A DNA stretch of 64,000 bases, taken from Actinomadura violacea (GTDB lineage: Bacteria; Actinomycetota; Actinomycetes; Streptosporangiales; Streptosporangiaceae). The notes beneath the pieces were generated by a model, which was not told the DNA's origin, did no database searches, and saw only the letters and a list, made by a program, of their open reading frames with translations. This document shows positions 51,611-59,647 of this stretch, piece after piece. The translations under genes were made by a program, and so were the position numbers. Within the stretch, counting starts at the first letter, position 1; each line of letters begins with the position of its first letter. Location of the stretch: positions 1-64,000 of the forward strand of contig NZ_JAGEPF010000048.1 in NCBI RefSeq assembly GCF_017573465.1, written 5' to 3'.

Positions 51611-52905
51611 CCGCGGCCGGCCTGCCCGCGCCGTTCGGCCCCGACGACCGCGACCTGCTGCTCCGGCTCCTCCGGCTGCCGACCGCCGGGCCGCTGGAAC
51701 CGGGCTCGCCGCCGCCGCGGCTGGCCGAGGCGCAGGCCGTCTACCGGCGGCACGCCGCCGAGATCGGGCTGCGGACCGTCCGGCACGCCCCCGCCGAGCC
51801 CGCCGACCTGGACGGCGGGCCGGTCCCCGCGGCGGTCCGCGCGGCCGCGTCACGTCCCGGGTTCCTCGCCGGCCAGCCCAGCCTCGTCCTCCGCCTCGGC
51901 CCGGACGACCTGCCCGCCGCCCGCACGGTGATGTTCAACGTGCACCTGGACACCGTCGCCGGCCGGCAGCCGGTTTCCTTCGACGGCGAACGCTTCCACG
52001 GGCGCGGCGCGATCGACGCCAAGGGGCCGGCGGTCGCGCTGCTCGCCGGGATCCGCGCCGCGCGCGCCGCGCGTCCCGCCCTCGGCCGCGACGTCGGCGT
52101 GCTGGTGCAGGCCGTCGCGGGCGAGGAGGGCGGCGCGATGGGCGTGTTCGGCACCCGGCCGCTCGTCCGCCGCGGCTACACCGGACGGCTGAACGTCTTC
52201 TGCGAGCCGACCGGCGGACGGTTCATGGCGCGCAGCACCGCGGCGATGACCGCGCGGATCGTGGTGGACGGCGACGACGCCATCGACGACCGGCCGGGCC
52301 ACGGCCACAACGCCAGCGTCCTGCTGGGCTTCCTCGCCCAGCATCTGGGTCGCGCGCTCGGCACGTCGGTGCCGCACGCGACCGTGTGCGTGGCGGGCCT
52401 GCACACCGGGACCCAGCACAACAAGGTGTACGGCGGCGGTTCCCTGCTGCTCAATCTCGCCTACGCATCGCCGGACGCCGCCCGCCGCCTCGAACGGGAG
52501 CTGCGGACGGCGCTGGACGAGGGCCTGGCGGAGTTCGCGTTCGCGTTCGCCGGCACGCCGCTGTTCGGCCGCACCGCCGCCGACGCCCGCGCCGTCACCC
52601 GGCTCGAATGGCTCAAGCACGGGCTGCCCGTCCTCGACGACCGCGACGCCTGGGGCCACGCGCTGCTGCGCGAACGCGCGGGCGTCGCGCCCTGGCCGTC
52701 CGGCGAACCGGCGTTCACCTGCGACGCGATCTGGATGTCGCAGGTCCCCGGCGCGTGCACCGTCGTGCTCGGCCCCGGGGACCTCGCCGCCAACAACGCC
52801 CACGCCGACGGCGAGTTCGCCGGCGCCGGCCAGCTCGCGGACTTCGCCGCCACCGTCTCCCGCGTCCTCACCGCCTTCACCGACGACCTGAATGGATCAC
52901 CGTGA
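51607..52905 (+). CDS. M20 family metallopeptidase/deacylase
   Basis: This 432-aa protein is of the ArgE/DapE type. Metal ligands are visible: His113 and Asp115 (HLD), Asp137 (GAIDAKG), Glu173/Glu174 (GEEGG; the first is the general base), and a late His. An inserted dimer domain (about 200-310) contains HTGTQHNKVYGGG. It should remove an acyl group from an amine or cleave an amide. In a biosynthetic operon this suggests that an intermediate is carried N-acylated and later freed. Start GTG 51607 overlaps the isomerase stop by 4 nt. The substrate is unknown. Confidence 0.85.
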   Translation: MTAAGLPAPFGPDDRDLLLRLLRLPTAGPLEPGSPPPRLAEAQAVYRRHAAEIGLRTVRHAPAEPADLDGGPVPAAVRAAASRPGFLAGQPSLVLRLGPDDLPAARTVMFNVHLDTVAGRQPVSFDGERFHGRGAIDAKGPAVALLAGIRAARAARPALGRDVGVLVQAVAGEEGGAMGVFGTRPLVRRGYTGRLNVFCEPTGGRFMARSTAAMTARIVVDGDDAIDDRPGHGHNASVLLGFLAQHLGRALGTSVPHATVCVAGLHTGTQHNKVYGGGSLLLNLAYASPDAARRLERELRTALDEGLAEFAFAFAGTPLFGRTAADARAVTRLEWLKHGLPVLDDRDAWGHALLRERAGVAPWPSGEPAFTCDAIWMSQVPGACTVVLGPGDLAANNAHADGEFAGAGQLADFAATVSRVLTAFTDDLNGSP

Positions 52906-54059
52906 CCACGACCTCGCCCTCCTGGCACGCCTCACCCGCCCCCGGCACCGCTCCGCGAGCGGAGGCCCGGCACGTCCGGGTCGCCTACACCGACCTGCTC
53001 GATTTCACCGTGGCCGTGTTCCGGCGCTGCGGGCTGCCGTCCGCGCGGGCGGACGCGGCGGCGCGGGCGCTGTGCTACGGCGACCTCACCGGCATGACGT
53101 CCCACGGGCTGACCAACCTCACCCGCCTCTACCTGCCGCTTTTCGAGGACGGGCGGGTCGACCCGGGCGCGGAGCCGCGGCCGGTCGCCGACCGCGGGGC
53201 GTCGGTCCTGCTGGACGCGGGGCGCGCGCTCGGCCTGTGGGCCGGGGAGGCCGCCATGGACCTCGCGGTCGAGCGCGCCGCGACGTTCGGGATCGGGATG
53301 GTGGCCGTGCGCGGGGCGACGCACTTCGGCTGCGCCGGGCACCACGCGCTGCGCGCGGTGCAGCACGCCATGATCGGCCTGGTCGCGTCCAACTGCGGCC
53401 GGCAGCGGATCGCCCGGCCGCCCGGCGGCGCCGTCGCGATGCTCGGCACCAACCCGCTGAGCATCGCCGCGCCGGCCGGTCCGCATCCGCCGTTCGTGCT
53501 GGACATGAGCACGACCGCCGCCCCGACGGGCCGGATCCGGCAGGCGGCCCGCGAGGGGCGGACGGTTCCGGAGGGCGTGCTGCGCGGCGACGACGGCGCC
53601 ATGGTCACCGACCCGGCCGCCTTCGACGAGGGGCGGGCGCACCTGATGTGGCTGGGCGGCGAGGCCGGCCAGCACAAGGGGTTCGGGCTCGGCATCGCGG
53701 TGGAGATCCTGGCCGCCGTCGTGTCCGGCGCGGGCCTCGGCGCGCACCCCGACGCGTTCGGCGGCGACGGCGGGCCGTCCGGCCGCGACGACGACATCGG
53801 CTTCTTCACCGCCGCGATCGCCCCGGACGCGCTGCGCGCCGGCGCCGCCGACGACGCGGGCACCCTGTTCGGCGCCCTGCTGGGCTGCCCGCCCGCCGAC
53901 CTCGCCGATCCCGTCCGGTATCCCGGCTGGTACGAGCATCAGCGGGCGCAGGAGCGGCTGCGCAACGGCGTCCCGCTGGCCGGGGACCTCTACCGGGAGC
54001 TGTGCGAGACCGCGTCGCGCCTCGCCCTTCCCGCGCCCGCCGCGCTGGACCGGCCGTGA
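52902..54059 (+). CDS. Ldh_2-type malate/L-lactate dehydrogenase family oxidoreductase
   Basis: This 385-aa protein belongs to the NAD(P)H-dependent Ldh_2 family (malate/lactate, ureidoglycolate, sulfolactate, 2,3-diketogulonate and cyclic-imine reductases). Family features are the early HGLTNLTRLYLP, the cofactor-loop GATHFGCAGHHAL, GTNPLSIAAPA, MSTTAAPTGRIR and GGEAGQHKGFGL. It would reduce a 2-keto acid, or an imine such as piperideine carboxylate. Start GTG 52902 overlaps the M20 stop (GTGA), and its stop overlaps the next start the same way. The reaction within this pathway is unknown. Confidence 0.88.
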   Translation: MTTTSPSWHASPAPGTAPRAEARHVRVAYTDLLDFTVAVFRRCGLPSARADAAARALCYGDLTGMTSHGLTNLTRLYLPLFEDGRVDPGAEPRPVADRGASVLLDAGRALGLWAGEAAMDLAVERAATFGIGMVAVRGATHFGCAGHHALRAVQHAMIGLVASNCGRQRIARPPGGAVAMLGTNPLSIAAPAGPHPPFVLDMSTTAAPTGRIRQAAREGRTVPEGVLRGDDGAMVTDPAAFDEGRAHLMWLGGEAGQHKGFGLGIAVEILAAVVSGAGLGAHPDAFGGDGGPSGRDDDIGFFTAAIAPDALRAGAADDAGTLFGALLGCPPADLADPVRYPGWYEHQRAQERLRNGVPLAGDLYRELCETASRLALPAPAALDRP

Positions 54060-55048
54060 CCGCGCCGCTGCGCGTCGGCGTCGTCGGCCTCGGCGTGATC
54101 TCCCGCTTCTACCTCGCGGCGCTGCGCGCCTCGTCCTCGATGGAGCTGGTCGCCGTGTGCGACCGCGACCCCGCCAAGGCGGGCTCCTGCCCGGAGCCGG
54201 GCTACACCGACCATGCCCGGCTGCTCGACGAGGAACGTCCGGACGCGCTGGTCGTCACCGTGCCGAACGACGTGCACCTGAGCGTGTGCGCCGACGCGCT
54301 GGAACGCGACGTGGCCGTCTGCGTGGAAAAACCCCTCGCCCTGGACGTCGCGCAAGGAGCCGCGCTGCGGCGGCTCGCCGACCGGCGGAACGTCCCGCTG
54401 TTCACGGCCTTCCACCGCCGCTACAACGCGGCGGTCGCGCGGCTGCGCGAGGAGTGCGCCGGCTCTCGGATCACCGAGGTGACCGTCCGCTACCTCGAAC
54501 GCATCGAGGAGCACGCCGGCGACGACGGCTGGTACCTGGACCCGCAGCGCTGCGGCGGCGGATGCGTCGCCGACAACGGCCCCAACGCCTTCGACCTGCT
54601 GAACCTGCTGCTCGGGCCGGCCGAGGCGGCGCCGGAGGTGGTGCGCGCCCGGATCGGGCGGGACGCCCGCGGCACCGACCGCCGGGCCGACGTCCGGCTG
54701 CGGAGCCGGACGGCCGGCGCGCGGATCCTGCTCGACTGGTCGTATCCCGGAGAGCGCAAGGACGTCGACGTCCACCTGGCGGACGGGCGCACGCTCCACG
54801 CGGACATGCTCGCCGGCCATGCCGGCTTCAAGGGCTCCCTGTGGCACGAGTACGTGGGCGTGCTGCGCGACTTCGAGCGGTGCGTCCGCGATCCCGGACG
54901 GCCCGACGGCGGCCTCGCGGCCCTCCGGTTCGTCCGGGCCGCCTACCACCTGGCGGAACCGCGGCCCGGCAAGCCCTGCGCACCGGCCGCGGCGGCGTCG
55001 CCGGGCACGGCGGTGGGCGACGACGCCCGGACGGGAGGCGCGGGATGA
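54056..55048 (+). CDS. Gfo/Idh/MocA family oxidoreductase 2
   Basis: This 330-aa oxidoreductase has the Rossmann motif VGLGVIS (residues 10-16), VTVPNDVH, and the EKP motif at residues 91-93. The C-terminal part (about 130-310) holds the substrate-binding sheet, with NGPNAFDLLNLLLG containing the usual second-half helix. It differs strongly from copy 1 (49732), so the two may act at different positions or steps. Start GTG 54056 overlaps the previous stop by 4 nt, and its own stop overlaps the next ATG. It has a low-complexity Ala/Gly/Pro tail. Confidence 0.87.
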   Translation: MTAPLRVGVVGLGVISRFYLAALRASSSMELVAVCDRDPAKAGSCPEPGYTDHARLLDEERPDALVVTVPNDVHLSVCADALERDVAVCVEKPLALDVAQGAALRRLADRRNVPLFTAFHRRYNAAVARLREECAGSRITEVTVRYLERIEEHAGDDGWYLDPQRCGGGCVADNGPNAFDLLNLLLGPAEAAPEVVRARIGRDARGTDRRADVRLRSRTAGARILLDWSYPGERKDVDVHLADGRTLHADMLAGHAGFKGSLWHEYVGVLRDFERCVRDPGRPDGGLAALRFVRAAYHLAEPRPGKPCAPAAAASPGTAVGDDARTGGAG

Positions 55049-55470
55049 ACCCGCTGGAGGACGGGCCGAAGAGCGCGGTCGCCGCGACGCTCGTGAAGGT
55101 GCTGGCGCACCGGCGGACGGACCGGGGCATGCTGCTGGAGCCGTTCGCCAGCCGCTGCGTCCGCGCCGGGGAGGTCCACGAGCTGGTGGCCACCGACCAC
55201 GGCGAGACCGCCGCCGGCGCGCGCATCGACCGCGTCGCGTTCCTCGGCTTCGCCGAGATCAACGCGGCGGGCGTCCTCGACCGCGGCGACGAGCTGTGGA
55301 TCGCGGGGCGGCGCATCGGCGTCCTGCTCGGCTTCGACGGCTGCCACCTGCCCAACCACTACAACGTGCTGGTGCGCGCCGAGCCGGCGCGCACCGGGAC
55401 CGAACTCGGCCTTTCACCGGGGGAGCGGCTGGCGTTCTGCCAGGGCGCCCCGCCGATGCGAATCGGCTGA
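55045..55470 (+). CDS. Small conserved protein, last gene of operon A
   Basis: I do not recognise the family with certainty. The 141-aa protein is all-beta in pattern, with GARIDRVAFLGFAEI, GDELWIAGRRIGVLLGFD, and a striking motif FDGCHLPNHYNVLV near residues 101-114. No signal or membrane part is seen. The ATG overlaps the stop of Gfo/Idh 2 (ATGA), so it is translated together with the operon. Small beta-barrel partners accompany Gfo/Idh and TIM-barrel enzymes in C-glycoside deglycosidase systems (DgpB-like), which is one idea for this protein; I cannot show homology. A terminator hairpin follows. Confidence 0.75.
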   Translation: MNPLEDGPKSAVAATLVKVLAHRRTDRGMLLEPFASRCVRAGEVHELVATDHGETAAGARIDRVAFLGFAEINAAGVLDRGDELWIAGRRIGVLLGFDGCHLPNHYNVLVRAEPARTGTELGLSPGERLAFCQGAPPMRIG

Positions 55471-55481
55471 AAAACGCGCCC

Positions 55482-55503
55482 GCGCCCGAAATGTAACGGG
55501 CGC
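55482..55503 (+). terminator. Terminator of operon A
   Basis: A 7-bp GC stem (55482-55488 with 55497-55503) and 8-nt loop lie 12 nt after the small-protein stop and are followed by TTAT. The 200 nt that follow hold no gene and should carry the promoter of the EF-hand gene, though I see no good match. Confidence 0.6.
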
Positions 55504-55705
55504 TTATCCGGCGTGCGCCGGCCTCGCCCTATTCCAGTGACGCGACGTTCTACGGTGAGTTATCAAGCCCTTACTCAAAGTGCATGGCCCGAGGGATTGG
55601 ACTTAGGCAGAGTGGGTGCTGCGAGGCGGAATCCGGACCACTGGCCGGATCCGCGGAGATTCGCTCGTCCGCCCACTTCACCGCACGGTGCAGAAGGAGA
55701 ACGAA

Positions 55706-56233
55706 ATGGTCATGGCCACCACCCAGTCCAACCGCCTGGAAGAGCGGTTCCGGCTGTGGGACCGCAACGGCAACGGCGTCGTCGAGCGCTCGGACTTCGA
55801 GCGCGAGGCCGACGACATCATCGCCCGGCTCGGCGCGCAGGGCACCCCCCAGGCCGACAAGCTCAGGCAGGCCTACCTCGGCATGTTCGACAAGCTGGCC
55901 GAGGCGGCCGGCAGCCCGGCGATGAACCGCGGCCAGTTCCTGCAGGCCGCCGACCAGGAGATCATCGGCAAGGGCGACGACGGGTTCGCCTCCGTGGTGA
56001 AGCCGACCATCGAGGCGATCGTCGGGATCCTGGACCGCGACGGCGACGGCGAGGTGTCGCCGGGGGAGATGCACGGCTGGTTCGCCGCGATCGGCCTGGA
56101 CGGCGGGGTCGCCGACAGCGCCTTCCGCCAGCTCGACATCGACAACAGCGGAAAGCTGTCGGTGAAGGAACTGGTCGACGCGGTCCGCGACTACCACCTC
56201 GGCCGCAACGACATCCCGCTGCTCGGTCGCTGA
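55706..56233 (+). CDS. EF-hand calcium-binding protein, calerythrin-like
   Basis: This 175-aa cytoplasmic protein matches the layout of calerythrin from Saccharopolyspora (about 177 aa, four EF-hand positions). Canonical 12-residue loops are seen at residues 19-30 (DRNGNGVVERSD), 110-121 (DRDGDGEVSPGE) and 144-155 (DIDNSGKLSVKE); the second position, near residue 73, is degenerate. It likely buffers or senses calcium. It has its own ribosome-binding site (GAAGGAG) and sits between the two operons of the biosynthetic region, separated by a terminator before it and a large hairpin after it. Its role there is unknown. Confidence 0.9.
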   Translation: MVMATTQSNRLEERFRLWDRNGNGVVERSDFEREADDIIARLGAQGTPQADKLRQAYLGMFDKLAEAAGSPAMNRGQFLQAADQEIIGKGDDGFASVVKPTIEAIVGILDRDGDGEVSPGEMHGWFAAIGLDGGVADSAFRQLDIDNSGKLSVKELVDAVRDYHLGRNDIPLLGR

Positions 56234-56256
56234 CCGGTCCGTCTCGAAAGAACAAT

Positions 56257-56315
56257 GCCGCCCGGGAGGTTTCCGCCGCCGTTTCGACGGCGGCCCGGGA
56301 ATCCTCCCGGGCGGC
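56257..56315. terminator. Large nested hairpin between EF-hand and DegT genes
   Basis: A perfect 13-bp outer stem (56257-56269 with 56303-56315) encloses a perfect 7-bp inner hairpin (56275-56281 with 56288-56294, loop TTTCGA). It probably terminates the EF-hand transcript, but it lies only 35 nt before operon B, so it may also act as an attenuator for it. Confidence 0.65.
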
Positions 56316-56349
56316 GCCCCCCCGCCCTCTCACCCCGGTGCAGGAAATC

Positions 56350-57546
56350 GTGCAGACAACACCGCCGAATGCCCTTTCCCATGTCCCGACCATCCCCATT
56401 CCGTTCTTCGACCAGTCCGCGAGTTTCCAGGAGCACTGGGAGGGGATCAGAAAACACCTCGACGACGTTCTGGACAACGGAAAGTTCTCGCACGGCGCGA
56501 AGGTCGCGGAACTGGAGGACCGGCTCGCGGCCTGGACCGGGGCCGGCCATGTCGTGGCGGTCAACTCCGGCACCGACGCGCTGATCCTGCTGCTGCGCGC
56601 CGCCGGGCTGGAACCGGGCGACGAGGTGATCGTGCCCGCCTGCTCGTTCATCGCCACGGCGAGTTCGGTGGTCCTCGCGGGCGGTGTCCCGGTCTTCGCC
56701 GACATCGAGGAGGACGGCCACGGCCTCGACCCGCGCGCGGCCGACGCCGTGGTCACCCCCCGTACCGGGATGATCATGCCGGTGCACCTGTTCGACCGCA
56801 TGGCCGCCATGCGCGGGCTGCGCGAGGTGGCGCGGCGCCACGGCCTGACGCTCGTGGAGGACAGCGCGGAGGCCGTCGGGATGCGGATGGACGGGGTGCA
56901 CGCCGGGCTGCACGGCGCCGGCGGGGTCCTGTCGTTCTTCCCCGCCAAGACGCTCGGCGGCATCGGCGACGGCGGGGCGGTGCTGACCGACGACGAGTCC
57001 GTCGCCGAGACCGTCCGGATGCTCTGCCACCACGGGCGCGGCGGCCGGACGCTCGACAACTTCCCCGGCATCTCCAACGCCACGGTGGTGCCGGGGCGCA
57101 ACAGCAAGATGGACGACGTCCAGGCGGCCGTCCTGCTGGCCAAGCTCACCACCCTCGACGCCGACATTGCCCGCCGCGCGGAACTGGCCGAACGCTACGA
57201 CGCCCGGCTCCGCGAGGTGCCCGGCGTCCGCGGCGTCCCCGGCGCGCATCCACCGCCGCTCGGGAGCAACCGCGTGTCCTACGTCCAGCTCGTGCACGTC
57301 GAGGACCGCGACGCCCTCGCCGCGCACCTGGCCGCCCGGGGGATCGGGACGGAGACCTACTACCCGGTCCCGCTGCACCTGCAGCCGTGCTTCGCGCATC
57401 TCGGCCACCGGCCCGGCGACTTCCCGCGCGCGGAGGCGGCGTGCGCCACCGCGCTCGCGCTCCCGCTCTATCCCGACCTGCGCGACGACCACGTCGACCG
57501 GGTCTGCGACGAGATCGAGCGCTTCTACGAACGGAGGCCGCGATGA
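56350..57546 (+). CDS. DegT/DnrJ/EryC1-type aminotransferase 1
   Basis: This 398-aa PLP enzyme belongs to the sugar/cyclitol aminotransferase family. It has VNSGTDALILLLRAAG (phosphate-binding region), VEDSAEAVG (Asp to the pyridine N) and the Schiff-base Lys200 in FFPAKTLGGIGDGGAV; the C-terminal part has YYPVPLHLQPCF. It should transfer an amino group, usually from Glu or Gln, to a keto-sugar or keto-cyclitol. The start is uncertain; GTG 56350 follows AGGAA, and GTG 56338 is in frame. It opens operon B, with the second DegT gene overlapping by 4 nt. Confidence 0.9.
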   Translation: MQTTPPNALSHVPTIPIPFFDQSASFQEHWEGIRKHLDDVLDNGKFSHGAKVAELEDRLAAWTGAGHVVAVNSGTDALILLLRAAGLEPGDEVIVPACSFIATASSVVLAGGVPVFADIEEDGHGLDPRAADAVVTPRTGMIMPVHLFDRMAAMRGLREVARRHGLTLVEDSAEAVGMRMDGVHAGLHGAGGVLSFFPAKTLGGIGDGGAVLTDDESVAETVRMLCHHGRGGRTLDNFPGISNATVVPGRNSKMDDVQAAVLLAKLTTLDADIARRAELAERYDARLREVPGVRGVPGAHPPPLGSNRVSYVQLVHVEDRDALAAHLAARGIGTETYYPVPLHLQPCFAHLGHRPGDFPRAEAACATALALPLYPDLRDDHVDRVCDEIERFYERRPR

Positions 57547-58694
57547 CCGCCCCGCCCATCGCGACGATCCCGTTCTTCTCACCCGACCTGTTCGAGCGGG
57601 ACCGCGACGTGCTCCTCGACATCGTGCACGCCGTCGGGACCGGCCCGGACCAGAAGTTCATCCTCGGTGAACGGACCGCGCGGTTCGAGGGCGCGCTGGC
57701 GGCCCGGACCGGCGCCGGGGACGTCGTCGCCTGCTCCAGCGGCACGTCCGCGCTCACCCTCATCCTGGCCGCGATGGGCGTCGGCCCCGGCGACGAGGTC
57801 GTCGTGCCCGCGTTCGGCTGCGCGCCGCTGGCCGCGACCGTCATCGACGCGGGCGCGCGGCCGGTGTTCGCCGACATCGACCCGGTGCGGCTGACCGCCG
57901 ACCCCGCGGCCGCCGAGTCGCTGATCACGCGGCGCACCAAGGCGCTGCTCGCCGCCCACATGTTCTCGGTGATGGCGGACATGCCCGCCTTCCGCGACCT
58001 CGCCGGGCGGCGCGGCGTACGGCTGATCGAGGACTCGGCGCTCGCCCAGGGCGGGACGCTCCTGGACCGCCCGGCGGGACGCTGGGGCGACGCGGGGCTG
58101 TACTCGTTCGTCCAGGTGAAGACGTTCGGCATGCCCGGAGAAGGCGGCGTGGTCGTCACCGACGACGGCGACCTGGCCGCCGAAGTCCGGATGCTGCGCA
58201 ACCACGGCCAGGACGGCGTGCACCGCTTCGTCCACCACCGGATCGGCCACAACAGCCGGTTCGACGAGGTGATGGCCGCGTTCCAGCTGCACCGGCTGCA
58301 CGGCCTGGACGACCGGCTCGCGCGCCGCGCCGAGATCTCCGCCTACTACTCCCGCCGCTTCGCGCCGCTTGCCGAACGCGGTCTGACCGCTCCGCCGGAG
58401 GGCGGCGACGGCCGCTTCCACTACGTCTACACCGTCCTCACCGACGACCGGGACGCGCTGGACGCGCACCTCGCCGCGCACGGCGTCACCGCGCACGTGT
58501 ACTACCCGCGCCCGCTGCCCGCCCAGCCCGCGTTCGCGCCCTACGCGCGGCCCGGCGGGACGTGGCCGCACGCCGAGTCCGCCGCGCGGCGCAACATCTC
58601 GCTTCCGCTGTATCCGAACCTGACCGATGCGCAGGTGGAGCACATCGCCGACACCGTCTGCGCGTTCACCGACGTCCACGGGGGGACGAGATGA
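57543..58694 (+). CDS. DegT/DnrJ/EryC1-type aminotransferase 2
   Basis: This 383-aa member of the same family has CSSGTSALTLILAAMG, IEDSALAQGG and the PLP-linked Lys193 in FVQVKTFGMPGEGGVV, with YYPRPLPAQPAFA near the end. The active-site sequence and length differ from enzyme 1, so it is not a recent copy; it may aminate a second position or act as a PLP enzyme with another reaction. It is translationally coupled to its neighbours on both sides (ATGA overlaps). The two enzymes may be partners or act in order. Confidence 0.9.
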   Translation: MTAPPIATIPFFSPDLFERDRDVLLDIVHAVGTGPDQKFILGERTARFEGALAARTGAGDVVACSSGTSALTLILAAMGVGPGDEVVVPAFGCAPLAATVIDAGARPVFADIDPVRLTADPAAAESLITRRTKALLAAHMFSVMADMPAFRDLAGRRGVRLIEDSALAQGGTLLDRPAGRWGDAGLYSFVQVKTFGMPGEGGVVVTDDGDLAAEVRMLRNHGQDGVHRFVHHRIGHNSRFDEVMAAFQLHRLHGLDDRLARRAEISAYYSRRFAPLAERGLTAPPEGGDGRFHYVYTVLTDDRDALDAHLAAHGVTAHVYYPRPLPAQPAFAPYARPGGTWPHAESAARRNISLPLYPNLTDAQVEHIADTVCAFTDVHGGTR

Positions 58695-59647
58695 GTCAGC
58701 AGACCGCTCTCGGGCCGGCCGGCGTCTCCGGGCGCGGCGACCTCGCCGCCTACGCCCGGCTGGCCAAGCTCGACATCTACGACTACTACCTCGGCCTCCT
58801 GGTCGTGTGGGCGCTGCTCGCCTCCGCCGTCCGCTGGAAGCCGCAGACGCTCGGGCTGCTCGCGCTGACCCTCGTCGCCGAGGTCGTCGTGGTGGCCGCC
58901 ATGGTCGGCTTCGACGACGTCACCGGATACCGCGACGGCAGCGACGCGGCCAACTACGGCTCCGACGCGGCGCGGCGCCGGCTGGCCCGCAAGCCCCTCG
59001 TCGCGGGGACGCTGACCGAGGCGCAGGCGCTGCGGTTCTCGTGGGCCGCGACGGTGCTCGGTTCGGCCCTGTGGGCGGCGGTGGTCGCGCTGGCCCCGCA
59101 CCGCCCGGTGTGGGCGGTCGTGCTGGCGGCCGTGTGCGTGGCGGCGTCCGTCCAGTACTCGTGGGGCCTGAAGATCAGCTATCGCGGGTTCCAGGAGCTG
59201 TTCCTCATCGGCCTCGGCGTCGGCTGGACGCTGGTGCCGTACGGGCTGCTGACCGGCGGGGCGAGCGGCTTCGTCATCATGCAGGCGGTGCTGTTCGGGT
59301 CCGGGCCGATGCTGTTCGGCCTGTACTCCAACACCAACGACGCCGACGGCGACCGTGCGGCCGGGCGCATCACCGTGGCCACCCTGGTATCCGCGCCGGC
59401 GCACCGGGTGTTCGTCGCCGCTATGACGGGGGCGCAGGTCGTGCTGGTCGCCGGGGCGACGGTGACGGGTGTGGCGCCATGGTGGTTCGCCGTCGCGATG
59501 GTCCCGCTCGTCGCCATGCGGCTCGCCCAGCTGGTGATCGGGTTCCGTGGGGACATCCTGCGCGCGCGCCGGATCGCCATCCACGCGCACCGTGTCACGG
59601 TGGTGCTGCTCGTCGCCGCCGACCTGACCGCGGGAGCGCTGTCATGA
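58691..59647 (+). CDS. UbiA-type membrane prenyltransferase
   Basis: This 318-aa protein has eight or nine membrane helices and two Asp-rich sites: the first near residues 75-85 (FDDVTGYRDGSD) and the second near 217-221 (NDADGDRAAG). These bind Mg and a prenyl diphosphate. The first site keeps the UbiA form (N/D)DxxDxxxD in altered shape. It should prenylate an aromatic or polar acceptor, or transfer a phosphoribosyl-like group, as UbiA members do both. ATGA overlaps on both ends tie it to the aminotransferases and the FAD enzyme. No prenyl diphosphate synthase is in view. Confidence 0.9.
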   Translation: MSQQTALGPAGVSGRGDLAAYARLAKLDIYDYYLGLLVVWALLASAVRWKPQTLGLLALTLVAEVVVVAAMVGFDDVTGYRDGSDAANYGSDAARRRLARKPLVAGTLTEAQALRFSWAATVLGSALWAAVVALAPHRPVWAVVLAAVCVAASVQYSWGLKISYRGFQELFLIGLGVGWTLVPYGLLTGGASGFVIMQAVLFGSGPMLFGLYSNTNDADGDRAAGRITVATLVSAPAHRVFVAAMTGAQVVLVAGATVTGVAPWWFAVAMVPLVAMRLAQLVIGFRGDILRARRIAIHAHRVTVVLLVAADLTAGALS

